Below are positions 31,768-41,137 of a stretch of 58,287 bases of DNA, one piece after another (position 1 is the first letter of the stretch; each line of letters opens with the position of its first letter). The translations under genes and the position numbers were made by a program. This DNA comes from Flavobacteriales bacterium. GTDB lineage: Bacteria; Bacteroidota; Bacteroidia; Flavobacteriales_E; Vicingaceae. Where the stretch lies: the NCBI GenBank assembly GCA_020635825.1, contig JACJZA010000018.1:1-58287 (forward strand), given 5' to 3'. Under the pieces are notes generated by a model. The model made no database searches. It saw only the letters and a list, made by a program, of their open reading frames with translations, and was not told the DNA's origin.

Positions 31768-33699
31768 ATGGTTGGAATTAATGAGTTAACAGTCAATTTT
31801 GGAGAACGATATTTATTTAATAAAGTATCATTCTTAATCAATAAGCAAGATAGAATTGGTTTAGTGGGGAAAAATGGTGCTGGTAAATCTACTATGCTAA
31901 AAATTATTGCAGGTTTGTACGATCCTGATGAAGGCAATGTTTCTTTTCCTGCAGATTTTACGGTTGGTTATTTACCTCAAGATATGGATTTTGTGCAAGG
32001 TAGAACAGTAATGGAGGAGGCAAAAATGGTTTTTGACGAGGTAAATAAAATCAATGATAAAATTGATGATATCAATCACCAACTTGCTACTCGTACCGAT
32101 TATGAATCGGAAAGTTATATGGATTTGTTGAATCATTTGAATGATTACAATGAACGATTACAACTACTAGGTGGATTTAATATCGAAGCTGAGATAGAAA
32201 CCGTACTTAAAGGTTTGGGTTTTACACCTAAGGATTTTGAAAGATTGACAGATGAATTTAGCGGTGGTTGGAGAATGCGTATTGAATTAGCTAAAATTCT
32301 TTTAACAAAATCGGACCTTCTATTACTCGATGAGCCTACTAACCATTTGGATATTGAGTCTATTCAGTGGCTGGAAGATTTTTTGAAAGAATATCCGGGG
32401 GCTGTAGTTTTAATTTCTCACGATAAAGCTTTTTTGGATGGGGTAACCAATCGTACCATTGAAATTTCTTTAGGCAAAATTTACGATTACAAAACCTATT
32501 ATTCTAAATATTTAGAACAAAGAAAAGAGAGAAGAGAGCAACAATTAGCAGCTTACACCAATCAACAGAAACAAATTGCTGATACTGAAAAATTTATTGA
32601 ACGATTTCGCTCCAAAGCAACCAAGGCTGTTCAGGTACAAAGTAGAATCAAACAGCTCGATAAAATTGACCGAATTGAAATAGATGAGGAAGATAACACG
32701 GCAATGCGTTTTTATTTTCCTCCAGCACCCAGGTCAGGTAAAGTGGTAGTGGAGGCTCATCACTTAGGAAAAGCTTTTGGTGACAAAAGAGTGTTTAGTG
32801 ATGCTAATTTTTATATAGAAAGAGGAAAGAAAATAGCTTTTGTGGGTAAAAATGGAGAAGGAAAAACGACCATGACTAAAATTTTAGTGGGAGAACTGGA
32901 ACATGAAGGAGAACTGAAAATTGGTCACAATGTAAACTTGGCATATTTTGCCCAAAATCAAGCAGAAGAATTAAATAAAGAATTAACTGTATTTGAGGCT
33001 GTTGACCAGGTAGCACATGGAGAAATTAGGAAACAAGTGAGAAGTTTGTTGGGTGCTTTTATGTTTGGTGGTGAAGATGCAGATAAAAAAATAAAAGTTT
33101 TATCAGGGGGAGAAAGAGCAAGGGTTGCTTTATGTAAGTTATTGTTAGAGCCTGTAAATTTATTAGTATTGGATGAGCCTACCAATCACTTGGATATTCG
33201 TTCTAAAGAAGTATTGAAAGAAGCTTTGATGAAATACGATGGGACTTTAATTGTGATTTCTCACGACAGGGATTTTTTAGATGGATTAGTGGAAGAAATG
33301 TATGAGTTTAAAGACGGTCAAGTGAAAGAATTCTTAGGAGGAGTATATGAGTTCTTAAAATCTAAAAAAGTAGAAACCATTCGTGAATTTGAGCAGGTAG
33401 AGAAAAAAGTAGAGAAAAAGGAAAAAGAAGTTTCAAATAATCAACTGACTTATGAAGAGAAAAAGCAGTTAGAAAAAGACATCCGTAAAGCTCAAAATAA
33501 AACCAATAAACTCGAAAAAGAAATAGAAGAGTTGGAGTTGAAAATTGAAGAACTTAATCAACAATTGATGAATCCCTCTTCTTATTCTGATGATTTATTA
33601 GCAACTTATAATGCTACCAAAAAACAATTGGAGCAATCTATGCAAGATTGGGAAGAAAGTCAGTTATTGGAAGAAGAATTACTAGCTAAACGTGATTAG
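31768..33699 (+). CDS. ABC-F family ATPase (ribosome-associated)
   Basis: 643 residues with two ABC domains and no membrane segments. Walker A motifs are GKNGAGKST (near residue 35) and GKNGEGKTT (near 362); signatures are EFSGGWRMRIELAKILL and LSGGERARVALCKLLL; both have LDEPTNHLDI. The linker between domains is charged, as in ribosome-binding ABC-F proteins. The end (about 555-643) is a coiled coil rich in Lys and Glu, like Uup and related proteins. It probably acts at the ribosomal E site. Four bases overlap the convergent ChaN-like gene. Confidence 0.93.
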   Translation: MVGINELTVNFGERYLFNKVSFLINKQDRIGLVGKNGAGKSTMLKIIAGLYDPDEGNVSFPADFTVGYLPQDMDFVQGRTVMEEAKMVFDEVNKINDKIDDINHQLATRTDYESESYMDLLNHLNDYNERLQLLGGFNIEAEIETVLKGLGFTPKDFERLTDEFSGGWRMRIELAKILLTKSDLLLLDEPTNHLDIESIQWLEDFLKEYPGAVVLISHDKAFLDGVTNRTIEISLGKIYDYKTYYSKYLEQRKERREQQLAAYTNQQKQIADTEKFIERFRSKATKAVQVQSRIKQLDKIDRIEIDEEDNTAMRFYFPPAPRSGKVVVEAHHLGKAFGDKRVFSDANFYIERGKKIAFVGKNGEGKTTMTKILVGELEHEGELKIGHNVNLAYFAQNQAEELNKELTVFEAVDQVAHGEIRKQVRSLLGAFMFGGEDADKKIKVLSGGERARVALCKLLLEPVNLLVLDEPTNHLDIRSKEVLKEALMKYDGTLIVISHDRDFLDGLVEEMYEFKDGQVKEFLGGVYEFLKSKKVETIREFEQVEKKVEKKEKEVSNNQLTYEEKKQLEKDIRKAQNKTNKLEKEIEELELKIEELNQQLMNPSSYSDDLLATYNATKKQLEQSMQDWEESQLLEEELLAKRD

Positions 33700-34571
33700 T
33701 GAGTTTTGGTCATCGTTTCAGGAGTAGCTATAATGTAGTGAGCAGTTGCTTTATTTTCTTCTAATAATTCTTCGATTTCTTTCTGCTCAACACAGTTTAT
33801 CGTGGCTACTTTTAAATCAGGATTGGTCTTTTTCAAATACCATAAAATACCTTCAAAGTTATTGGAATGGTAGGCTCCGTTGTAATGAATAAATGTTCTA
33901 CCGGCTACCCAATTTTTTAGGATAAAGTGAGCCATAGTAGCATCCTTTGCAGCTTGAGCTTTCGCTAAATTTTCACCACTTACACCACCATGTCCGTGAC
34001 CTCCTCCCATCATTTTTTTAATTTCCACATAACCGGGTAGTTTTTCATCATATTCAAAAGGAAGTGGAGCTATGTATTTTTTAGCTTCATCGGTTAGGTG
34101 ATTAAAAGCTTTAAAACCTTGTTGGCTTACCATTTTAGCATATCTTCTTGGAATGTTTGTCGCCACAAATGTTAATTGATTTTTAAAAGCAAAATCCAAT
34201 AAAGGTCTATAATCTGTTTCGTCATTTGGCCATACTTTAGCTTCGTTGCTAAAAGTTTTATAATCTACATGACCACCTAAGTATTCATTAATGATGATTT
34301 GATTATCAGCTTCGTACATTTCTGCTCCTAAAGCTAAAAAATCGTTGTATTGCTCAAAAATGTCTTTAGTTACTTCGTATTGCAACCAATGGTTAATCGG
34401 ATTGTTATGTAATTCACCAAAAAGAATAATATCAGCTTCAGCAATTTTCTTTACAAACTTTTCATATCCAACTTTTTTACCGTTTTGATCAAAAATTTGG
34501 TAAGCATTTTTATCTGATTTAAAGCTAATTAGCAATAAAGCTGAAAATAATATGGCTGTAAATTGTTTCAT
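33696..34571 (-). CDS. ChaN family protein (possible heme-binding)
   Basis: 291 residues from ATG 34571, which begins a signal peptide (MKQFTAILFSALLLISF). The longer frame starts 54 bases upstream without a signal. The conserved start of the domain is ILFGELHNNPINHWLQYEVTKDIF (about residues 52-75), followed by LGAEMYEADNQ, FVATNIPRRYAKMVS and AKDATMAHFIL. In Campylobacter ChaN binds heme pairs. A His/Gly-rich patch GGGHGHGG near residue 192 adds possible metal binding. The gene is near heme synthesis genes but not in their run. Confidence 0.86.
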   Translation of the reverse strand: MKQFTAILFSALLLISFKSDKNAYQIFDQNGKKVGYEKFVKKIAEADIILFGELHNNPINHWLQYEVTKDIFEQYNDFLALGAEMYEADNQIIINEYLGGHVDYKTFSNEAKVWPNDETDYRPLLDFAFKNQLTFVATNIPRRYAKMVSQQGFKAFNHLTDEAKKYIAPLPFEYDEKLPGYVEIKKMMGGGHGHGGVSGENLAKAQAAKDATMAHFILKNWVAGRTFIHYNGAYHSNNFEGILWYLKKTNPDLKVATINCVEQKEIEELLEENKATAHYIIATPETMTKTH

Positions 34572-34662
34572 TTGGTTAAGTAAAATTACGCAGACAAACT
34601 TAGGGTAAAAAAACATATCAGCCAATAAAAAATTACTTGATAATCAGATTCTTATCTTAACA

Positions 34663-35715
34663 TTAATACAAAAAATTTAACAAAGTTTTATATTGTATTA
34701 ATATATTTTCTTTCGCAGAGTTTTTAATAAGCCATTGGAGATGTTTTTCAATTAATTTTTTAGCTTTTTCTTTTTCTGTGAAGCTTAATGATTTTAAATT
34801 ATACTGAAAAGGTCGTTCTAAAAAATTGAGATAGATATGATCTATTTCTAACAGTTGTTGAGTTACTAATTCTCTATGTAATTCAGGAAGGTTGAAAATA
34901 TTAAGAGTACTTACTGTTGGTGCAATTTCAAAATATATTTCCGGACAAATATCCAGCATTTGTTTCCGATTTTCAATGAATTCCTTCCATCTAAATCCTT
35001 CTCTTATCTGTTCTCCTGTTTCAAAAGCAGCATCAACACTTGCACTTATGTGTACTTTTTTAAATTTTTTCCAGAGATGTAAAACATTCTTGTTTTTAAA
35101 TTTGAAGTTAGAAAAATTAGTGTTGTATCTCAATTCCACATCGAATAATTGACGCTGTTCTAATTCTTCTATGATTTGATAATGTTCCTCCATGATTAGT
35201 GGCTCACCACCTGCAAAATAGATTTCTTTTACATCATCTAAATAATGTAGTAATTCATCAAAGTTGTTAGTAAAGGCCTTTATTATTCTGTTTTTAGAAG
35301 CATTTTTTTTACCTCCTTCTTCGAACCAAGCAGAGCTGTTGCCATGCCAACAAGTAACACATTTAAAATTACAGATGTTTGAAAATCTTATATCAAGATA
35401 AATAGGTTCAGGATTATTTTCTTCTACTCTGTTTAGTTCTTGAGTATACTTCTGATTAGAAATTTGACGCATACTTTTTTTACCTGATGCTTCAATATTG
35501 TAACAATGAGAACATCGTTTGTCAGAGATATTGTTTTTGAATTGTTCTCTTAACTCTTCAAATTTTTCACCTTTCCAAATATTTTCAATGGAGTTTTCTT
35601 GAACATTTCCTAAGTATCGGTTATTGTTGCAGCAAGGGCTTACTCTTCCATTTTGAGAAACATGTAGATGAATCCATGGCAATATGCAAAAATGGTCATT
35701 ATCCAAGTTTAGCAT
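34663..35715 (-). CDS. Radical SAM protein with N-terminal twitch domain
   Basis: 350 residues. The N-terminal part has CILPWIHLHVSQNGRVSPCC followed by RCSHCYN, an auxiliary Fe-S (twitch) cluster placed before the radical SAM domain. The latter has SNICNFKCVTCW (C-x3-C-x2-C) near residue 117, then EIYFAGGEPL and the remaining barrel. The order is that of the N-terminal-twitch family, whose substrates are unknown to me. ATG 35715 gives a 17-base overlap with tex, whereas 35754 would add 13 residues within tex. Confidence 0.85.
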   Translation of the reverse strand: MLNLDNDHFCILPWIHLHVSQNGRVSPCCNNNRYLGNVQENSIENIWKGEKFEELREQFKNNISDKRCSHCYNIEASGKKSMRQISNQKYTQELNRVEENNPEPIYLDIRFSNICNFKCVTCWHGNSSAWFEEGGKKNASKNRIIKAFTNNFDELLHYLDDVKEIYFAGGEPLIMEEHYQIIEELEQRQLFDVELRYNTNFSNFKFKNKNVLHLWKKFKKVHISASVDAAFETGEQIREGFRWKEFIENRKQMLDICPEIYFEIAPTVSTLNIFNLPELHRELVTQQLLEIDHIYLNFLERPFQYNLKSLSFTEKEKAKKLIEKHLQWLIKNSAKENILIQYKTLLNFLY

Positions 35716-37819
35716 CTTTAATAGAGAGCCCAATTCTTTTCTTAGCGATATCAACTGATATAACTTTTACTTTTACATAGTCATTCAAATCTAATTCTTC
35801 CATTGGGCTAGAAATAAATCTGTCTGTGATGTGAGAAATGTGAACTAGACCATTTTCTTTAATACCAATATCTACAAAAGCACCAAAATTGGTAAGGTTG
35901 GTTACTAAGCCTGGAACAATCATTCCTTCACGAACATCGTTAATGGTTTTTAAAGTGTCATCAAAATTGAATTTTCGAATTTTTTTGCGTGGGTCAAACC
36001 CAGGTTTTGCTAGCTCCTTAAGAATGTCTTGTAAAGTAAGCTTTCCAACTTCATTCACTAGTTTTTCATCCAATTTTGTATTGATGATGTTCTCATCATC
36101 AATTAATTCTTCTACCTTTTTATTTAAAGACTTAGCAATGCTTTCTACCGCTTTGTATTGTTCAGGATGAACGGATGTGTTATCCAATACGTTTTTACCT
36201 TTTACCCTTAAAAATCCAGCGCACTGTTCAAATACTTTGGCTCCCATTCTTGGAACTTTTTTAATTTCTTCACGAGTTTCAAAAGGTCCGTTTTCAGTTC
36301 TATAATTAACAATATTTTCTGCCAACACTGGACCAACACCAGCCACATATTGCAATAAATATTTACTGGCTGTATTTACGTTTACACCTACCTGATTTAC
36401 ACAAGATTCTACAACGTGGTCGAGTTCTGTTTTTAATAAATTTTGATCTACATCGTGTTGGTATTGTCCCACCCCAATTGATTTAGGCTCTATTTTTACC
36501 AGTTCGGCTAAGGGATCCATCAAACGTCGTCCGATACTTACCGAGCCTCTTACAGTTACATCATAATCAGGAAATTCTTCACGTCCAATGTTAGAAGCTG
36601 AATAAATGGAAGCGCCACTTTCGTTGACAGTATAAACTTCAACTGGTTGTGAGAAACGAATTTTTTTCATCATTTGTTCTGTTTCTCTTCCGGCAGTTCC
36701 ATTTCCTATGGCAATGGCATCAATTTTATAGGAATTGCATAAGCTGCTGATTTTACTCATAGCAGCACTCATTTGATTTTGTGGAGGATGCGGGAAAATG
36801 GTTTCGTTGTGTTTTAGGTTTCCTTGTTTGTCTAAACAAACCACCTTACAACCTGTTTTAAATCCTGGATCGATGGCCAATATATTTTTGCTTCCCAAAG
36901 GAGGTACCATTAATAACTGACGAATGTTTTGAGCAAAAACTTTGATGGCTTCTTGGTCAGCTTTGAGTTTTATTTCTTTTAATAATTCGTTTTCAATAGC
37001 AGGTTTTATTAGCCGTTGATAAGCATCTTTTACAGCTTGTTCAACAATTTCAGAAGCTTCACCATGCCCTTTCACAAAATATTGATTCATCGAGTCTAAT
37101 ATTTTGTCTTTGTCAACCTTAATTCCTGAGCTTAAAAAACCTTCTTCCGTTCCTCTTAATATGGCTAAAACTCTGTGTGATGGAGCTTGCATCACCTTTT
37201 GAGAAAAATCGAAATACAATTCATATTTCTCTGCTTCTTGTTCTTTTCCTTTTTTGAGTTTGGAAAATAACTCTCCTTCGTAATAAAAAATTCTACGTAT
37301 TCTATCTCTGGTATTTTGACGTTCACTAATCCATTCTGCAATAATGTCTTTTGCGCCGTCAATGGCTTCTTCTTCTGTTTTAATGTTTCCTTTAATAAAA
37401 CGGTCGATGATGCTTCCTAAGTTTTGTTGCTCTTGTTTCATAATGAAACCGGCTAAGCCTTCCAATCCATTTTGACGAGCCACTTCTGCTTTGGTTTGGC
37501 GTTTCGGTTTGTAAGGCAAATAAATATCTTCCAACACTTTTTCATCCCAACAATCGTCAATTTTTGTTTTGAGTTCGGAGCTTAATTTTCCCTGTTCTTC
37601 AATTACCGAACAAATGTGTGTTTTCCTTTTTTCTAACTCTTTGAATTTGGCGAGTTGCTTCTGAACTTCAAACACATTGATGTCTTCCATTCCTCCCGTC
37701 ATGTCTTTACGATAGCGAGCAATAAAAGGAACAGTAGCACCGCCTTCCAGTAAATCGATCACTGCTTTAACATTCTTTTCAGGAAGATTGATGTTTTTGG
37801 AAATGAGAGATGGGAACAT
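35699..37819 (-). CDS. tex: Tex family RNA-binding protein
   Basis: 706 residues, the usual Tex length. The helical N-terminus has VPFIARYRKDMTGG and the set LYLPYKPKRQTKAEVAR. A YqgF-type RNase H fold lies near residues 320-440 (ILAIDPGFKTGCKVV), HhH units near 490-560 (YVAGVGPVLAENIVNYR), and an S1 domain at about 637-703 (EGMIVPGLVTNLTNFGAFVDIG). Tex affects transcription and RNA metabolism. The radical SAM gene overlaps its end, and the HEPN-like gene lies 9 bases upstream. Confidence 0.95.
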   Translation of the reverse strand: MFPSLISKNINLPEKNVKAVIDLLEGGATVPFIARYRKDMTGGMEDINVFEVQKQLAKFKELEKRKTHICSVIEEQGKLSSELKTKIDDCWDEKVLEDIYLPYKPKRQTKAEVARQNGLEGLAGFIMKQEQQNLGSIIDRFIKGNIKTEEEAIDGAKDIIAEWISERQNTRDRIRRIFYYEGELFSKLKKGKEQEAEKYELYFDFSQKVMQAPSHRVLAILRGTEEGFLSSGIKVDKDKILDSMNQYFVKGHGEASEIVEQAVKDAYQRLIKPAIENELLKEIKLKADQEAIKVFAQNIRQLLMVPPLGSKNILAIDPGFKTGCKVVCLDKQGNLKHNETIFPHPPQNQMSAAMSKISSLCNSYKIDAIAIGNGTAGRETEQMMKKIRFSQPVEVYTVNESGASIYSASNIGREEFPDYDVTVRGSVSIGRRLMDPLAELVKIEPKSIGVGQYQHDVDQNLLKTELDHVVESCVNQVGVNVNTASKYLLQYVAGVGPVLAENIVNYRTENGPFETREEIKKVPRMGAKVFEQCAGFLRVKGKNVLDNTSVHPEQYKAVESIAKSLNKKVEELIDDENIINTKLDEKLVNEVGKLTLQDILKELAKPGFDPRKKIRKFNFDDTLKTINDVREGMIVPGLVTNLTNFGAFVDIGIKENGLVHISHITDRFISSPMEELDLNDYVKVKVISVDIAKKRIGLSIKDAKLG

Positions 37820-37828
37820 GAGTTGATA

Positions 37829-38608
37829 TTAAAGATTATTTTCAATTTCAATAAAACCAGGTGAAACGGTGTTCATGAAAGTAATACTAGCTTCAATAGC
37901 TTCTTTTAAATCAAACTTAGTTAAAGAGTCAAAAGAATCAGTGTATCTTTTCCAATCTTCTTTAGATTTAGTTTTTAGGTGTACAAATTCTTTTCTCTGA
38001 TTATAAAGATTTTTAATAATGTTTAAATCTTCAAAATTTTCTTTCCATAAATTTTTCAAATCACAAGCATCAGGGATAACATGTTCTAACTTTATATTAA
38101 ATGATAGCTTGTTTTCGATTTTCTCATGATTCCACTTCTCGTCTTTCCATGTATAAGTATAATTCTGATGAATATGTTGATTCATAAAAATTTCTAAAGA
38201 ACTAACTAACATAATTATTGATGTAGTTTTTGCTTTAAAGTAATCTGTGAAACATTCATGTGTATATCCATTTTCGAATTCAAGTAAAACAATTTTATCG
38301 TCATGAGTTTTAGTTCCACATTTTAGAAAGTTAATATTTTTTCTGTGTTCAGAAACCTGATAAAGTTCAATTGCAGTTGAAAGATACAAATGAGTAGGAC
38401 TAGGAAAAGCAGAGATATATTTAATTGAATCGTTTTCTACTGCTAAGAATTGATTTACTCTTTGTTCCCCATCTTGATGCTCAGTTACACCAATTAAATT
38501 TGAAGATATTTTTGCACTTTCTCCTTTTGTAGAATTTTCAATTACATCTTGCTGAATCGAAAGTCCTTCAATTTTTTTATTAAGCTGTGATGGTATTTTT
38601 ATTTTCAA
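37829..38608 (-). CDS. Hypothetical protein, candidate HEPN domain
   Basis: 259 soluble residues. I do not recognise a named family, but the second half looks like a HEPN domain: a helix KAKTTSIIMLVSSLEIFMNQHI (about residues 125-146), then LKNLWKENFEDLNIIKNLYNQRKEFVHLKT, where R205-x4-H210 matches the R-x(4-6)-H of HEPN RNases, and a closing helix KEAIEASITFMNTV. HEPN proteins can be RNA-cleaving toxins or defence factors, or nucleic-acid-binding helpers. The motif lacks the common Asn/Asp after Arg. The start is TTG at 38608. It lies between hemE (2 bases) and tex (9 bases). Confidence 0.7.
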   Translation of the reverse strand: MKIKIPSQLNKKIEGLSIQQDVIENSTKGESAKISSNLIGVTEHQDGEQRVNQFLAVENDSIKYISAFPSPTHLYLSTAIELYQVSEHRKNINFLKCGTKTHDDKIVLLEFENGYTHECFTDYFKAKTTSIIMLVSSLEIFMNQHIHQNYTYTWKDEKWNHEKIENKLSFNIKLEHVIPDACDLKNLWKENFEDLNIIKNLYNQRKEFVHLKTKSKEDWKRYTDSFDSLTKFDLKEAIEASITFMNTVSPGFIEIENNL

Positions 38609-38610
38609 AA

Positions 38611-39648
38611 CTATTTTCTAGTATACTCATGAACAAACTCACACAATCGTTTTACATTTTCAACAGGAGTTCCCGGTAAAATACCGTGTCCTAAATTAAA
38701 AATGTGTCCAGGTTTTCCTTTAACTGAATCTAGCAATTTTTTTGTTTTAGCTTCAATAATGCTCCAATCAGCAAACAAAGCAGTTGGGTCTAAATTTCCT
38801 TGTACTGCTACTTCATAATTTAAATCAGACCAAACTTTAGCTAAATCTGTTTTCCAATCAATAGCAATTACATCAGGGTTGGCTTTGCGTAAGCTTGGTA
38901 TTAAGTGAGCAGAGTTTACACCCATAGAAATTAAAGGAACGGTTGGATACTTACTTTTTACCACTTGCACCATTTTTTCTACATGAGGGTAAACATATTC
39001 GTTGTAATCTTCTACATCTAAAGCACCTACCCAGCTATCAAAAATCTGAACAGCCATGGCTCCACTTTCAATTTGAAAGTTAAGGTAATTAGCCATTACA
39101 GTTCCTAATTTATCCATCAATAAATGCCATGCTTTAGGTTCGTTGTACATAAAGGCTTTCATCTTTTCGTAGTTCTTCGATGGTCCACCTTCAATCATAT
39201 AACTAGCTAATGTAAATGGAGCTCCAACAAAACCAATACAAGGAACATTTAATTCTCCTTTTAAGATGTTTAATGCTTTACCTGTGTACCACATCTCTGT
39301 TGCCGGGTCAACCACTTTTAGCTTTTCTACATCAGCAACTGTTCTAACAGGGTTGTGAATTAGTGGTCCATAGCCTTTTTTGTACTCAAAGCTAATTCCC
39401 ATTGGTCCCAATGGGATTAGAATATCTGAGAAAATAATAGCTGAATCTAATTCAAATTGATTGATGGGAAGTAAAGTGACTTCAGCACTTACTTCTGGAA
39501 TGGTACTAATTTCAATAATGCTGTACTTTTCCTTTATTTTCATGTACTCTTTTTGGTAACGACCTGCTTGTCGAGCTAACCAAAGTGGAGTATAAGGAGT
39601 TTCTTCTCTTCTACAAGCTTTTAAAAAATTATCGTTAAAGTCTGCCAT
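38611..39648 (-). CDS. hemE: Uroporphyrinogen decarboxylase
   Basis: 345 residues. The start RREETPYTPLWLARQAGRYQKEYM is the family N-terminus, and the second motif GFVGAPFTLASYMIEGG and the late LGHGILPGTPVENVK are present. The enzyme removes four carboxyls from uroporphyrinogen III to give coproporphyrinogen III. It follows hemL after 9 bases, forming part of a tetrapyrrole run whose other member here is hemB. Confidence 0.96.
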   Translation of the reverse strand: MADFNDNFLKACRREETPYTPLWLARQAGRYQKEYMKIKEKYSIIEISTIPEVSAEVTLLPINQFELDSAIIFSDILIPLGPMGISFEYKKGYGPLIHNPVRTVADVEKLKVVDPATEMWYTGKALNILKGELNVPCIGFVGAPFTLASYMIEGGPSKNYEKMKAFMYNEPKAWHLLMDKLGTVMANYLNFQIESGAMAVQIFDSWVGALDVEDYNEYVYPHVEKMVQVVKSKYPTVPLISMGVNSAHLIPSLRKANPDVIAIDWKTDLAKVWSDLNYEVAVQGNLDPTALFADWSIIEAKTKKLLDSVKGKPGHIFNLGHGILPGTPVENVKRLCEFVHEYTRK

Positions 39649-39657
39649 CTTAATATC

Positions 39658-40941
39658 TTATTTAGCCAATTTCATGGCTGTATTTATTGCGTTAATTATT
39701 TTATTCATATCCTCATCACTTAAAACAGAGCATAAAAACCATGCTTCAAATTGACTTGGTGGAATGTAAACTCCATTTTCTATCAACCCCCAGAAAAATT
39801 TTGTAAATCTTGCAGTGTCACACTCTTGAGCCTCTGTAAAATTGGTGATTTTTTTTGCTGAAAAGAATGGGTTAATCATAGAACCAAATCTGTTGACAGT
39901 TAATTCAATCCCGTTTTCTGCAGCAGCTTCTAACAATGCTTTTTCAATTATTGCTGCTTGTTTATTAAACTTATCGTAAGGATTTTGAGCTTTTAATTCT
40001 TCTAAAGTTGAAATTCCTGCTGCCATTGCAACCGGATTTCCTGATAAAGTTCCTGCTTGGTACATACCTCCAAGAGGTGCTACCATTTCCATAATTTCAT
40101 TTCTTGCACCATAAGCTCCAACAGGGAAACCTCCACCTACTACTTTTCCTAAACAAGTAATATCAGCTTCAATTCCTAATAATTCCTGAGCACCACCAAA
40201 TTTTGAACGAAATCCAGTCATTACTTCATCCACCACTAAAAGAATTCCATTTTCTTTAGTAATCTTTCTTAATTCTTTAATAAACTCATCAGAGGGAAGA
40301 ACAACTCCCATATTACCAGCAATAGGTTCTATAAAAACAGCTGCAATATCATCACATTCAGCGATGTGTTTTTTTACACTATCAATATCATTGTATTCTG
40401 CAATTAAGGTGTTTTTTACTGCATCGGCAGGAACACCTTTGCTTCCCGGCATACTTAAAGTCGCTAATCCTGAACCAGCAGCTACTAACAATGCGTCAGA
40501 ATGTCCATGATAACAACCGGCAAATTTGATGATGTGATTTTTACTAGTAAATGCTCTTGCTAAACGAATCGCACTTAAAACAGCTTCTGTTCCTGAGTTA
40601 ACAAATCTAACTTTGTCCATACCCGGAAATGCGTTGCAAACCATTTCAGCTAATTTAATTTCATTCTCTGTACTTGCACCAAAAGTAAAACCGGTACAAA
40701 CTTGTTTTTGAACGACTTCAATTACTTTTTCATTTCCATGACCGATAATCATTGGGCCGTAAGAAAGCACCATGTCGATGTATTCATTTCCATCAACGTC
40801 ATAAATTTTGCTTCCATGAGCTTTCTCCATGAATAACGGATTCCCACCAACTGAATTAAAAGCTCTAACGGGAGAATTTACTGCTCCAACTAAATGTTCT
40901 TGTCCTTTTTGAAATAGTTCTTTTGACTTTGTATTATTCAT
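39658..40941 (-). CDS. hemL: Glutamate-1-semialdehyde 2,1-aminomutase
   Basis: 427 residues of the PLP fold-type I aminotransferase family. The start GAVNSPVRAFNSVGGNPLFMEKA is typical, with FVNSGTEAVLSAIRLARA, CYHGHSDALLVAAGSG and the PLP lysine in TCLGKVVGGGFPVGAYG. It makes 5-aminolevulinate in the C5 pathway, which starts from glutamyl-tRNA. The tRNA-Glu in this window would be its ultimate donor. hemE follows directly, while hemB lies upstream across a 196-base gap. Confidence 0.96.
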   Translation of the reverse strand: MNNTKSKELFQKGQEHLVGAVNSPVRAFNSVGGNPLFMEKAHGSKIYDVDGNEYIDMVLSYGPMIIGHGNEKVIEVVQKQVCTGFTFGASTENEIKLAEMVCNAFPGMDKVRFVNSGTEAVLSAIRLARAFTSKNHIIKFAGCYHGHSDALLVAAGSGLATLSMPGSKGVPADAVKNTLIAEYNDIDSVKKHIAECDDIAAVFIEPIAGNMGVVLPSDEFIKELRKITKENGILLVVDEVMTGFRSKFGGAQELLGIEADITCLGKVVGGGFPVGAYGARNEIMEMVAPLGGMYQAGTLSGNPVAMAAGISTLEELKAQNPYDKFNKQAAIIEKALLEAAAENGIELTVNRFGSMINPFFSAKKITNFTEAQECDTARFTKFFWGLIENGVYIPPSQFEAWFLCSVLSDEDMNKIINAINTAMKLAK

Positions 40942-41000
40942 CTTTTTCCTTTATCGTCATTCCAGGTTTGACCCGGAATCAGTTTTGTATTTTTACTAAT

Positions 41001-41038
41001 GTTCTTTTTTCTTGACAAAAAAGAACCAAAAACTCAAG
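41001..41038. repeat. Palindromic element in the hemL-hemB gap
   Basis: GTTCTTTTTT (41001-41010) and AAAAAAGAAC (41017-41026) pair perfectly around CTTGAC. A second pairing, CTTGA (41011-41015) with TCAAG (41034-41038), competes. Sequences of this look recur between Bacteroidota genes in my recollection, so it may belong to an interspersed repeat. The rest of the 196-base gap shows no gene. Confidence 0.45.
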
Positions 41039-41137
41039 AACGAATGCCAAATATTACATAACTTTTTCACACTTAACTTTCCCAACTTGGCTAGTTATTC
41101 CATATTTCGCTCCATTCGTTCATTCTCCCTCGCTCTT

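Noticed and set aside
37829..38608. Toxin-antitoxin pair around the HEPN-like gene
   Set aside because: Both flanking genes (tex and hemE) are housekeeping genes, and no small antitoxin or nucleotidyltransferase frame is adjacent.
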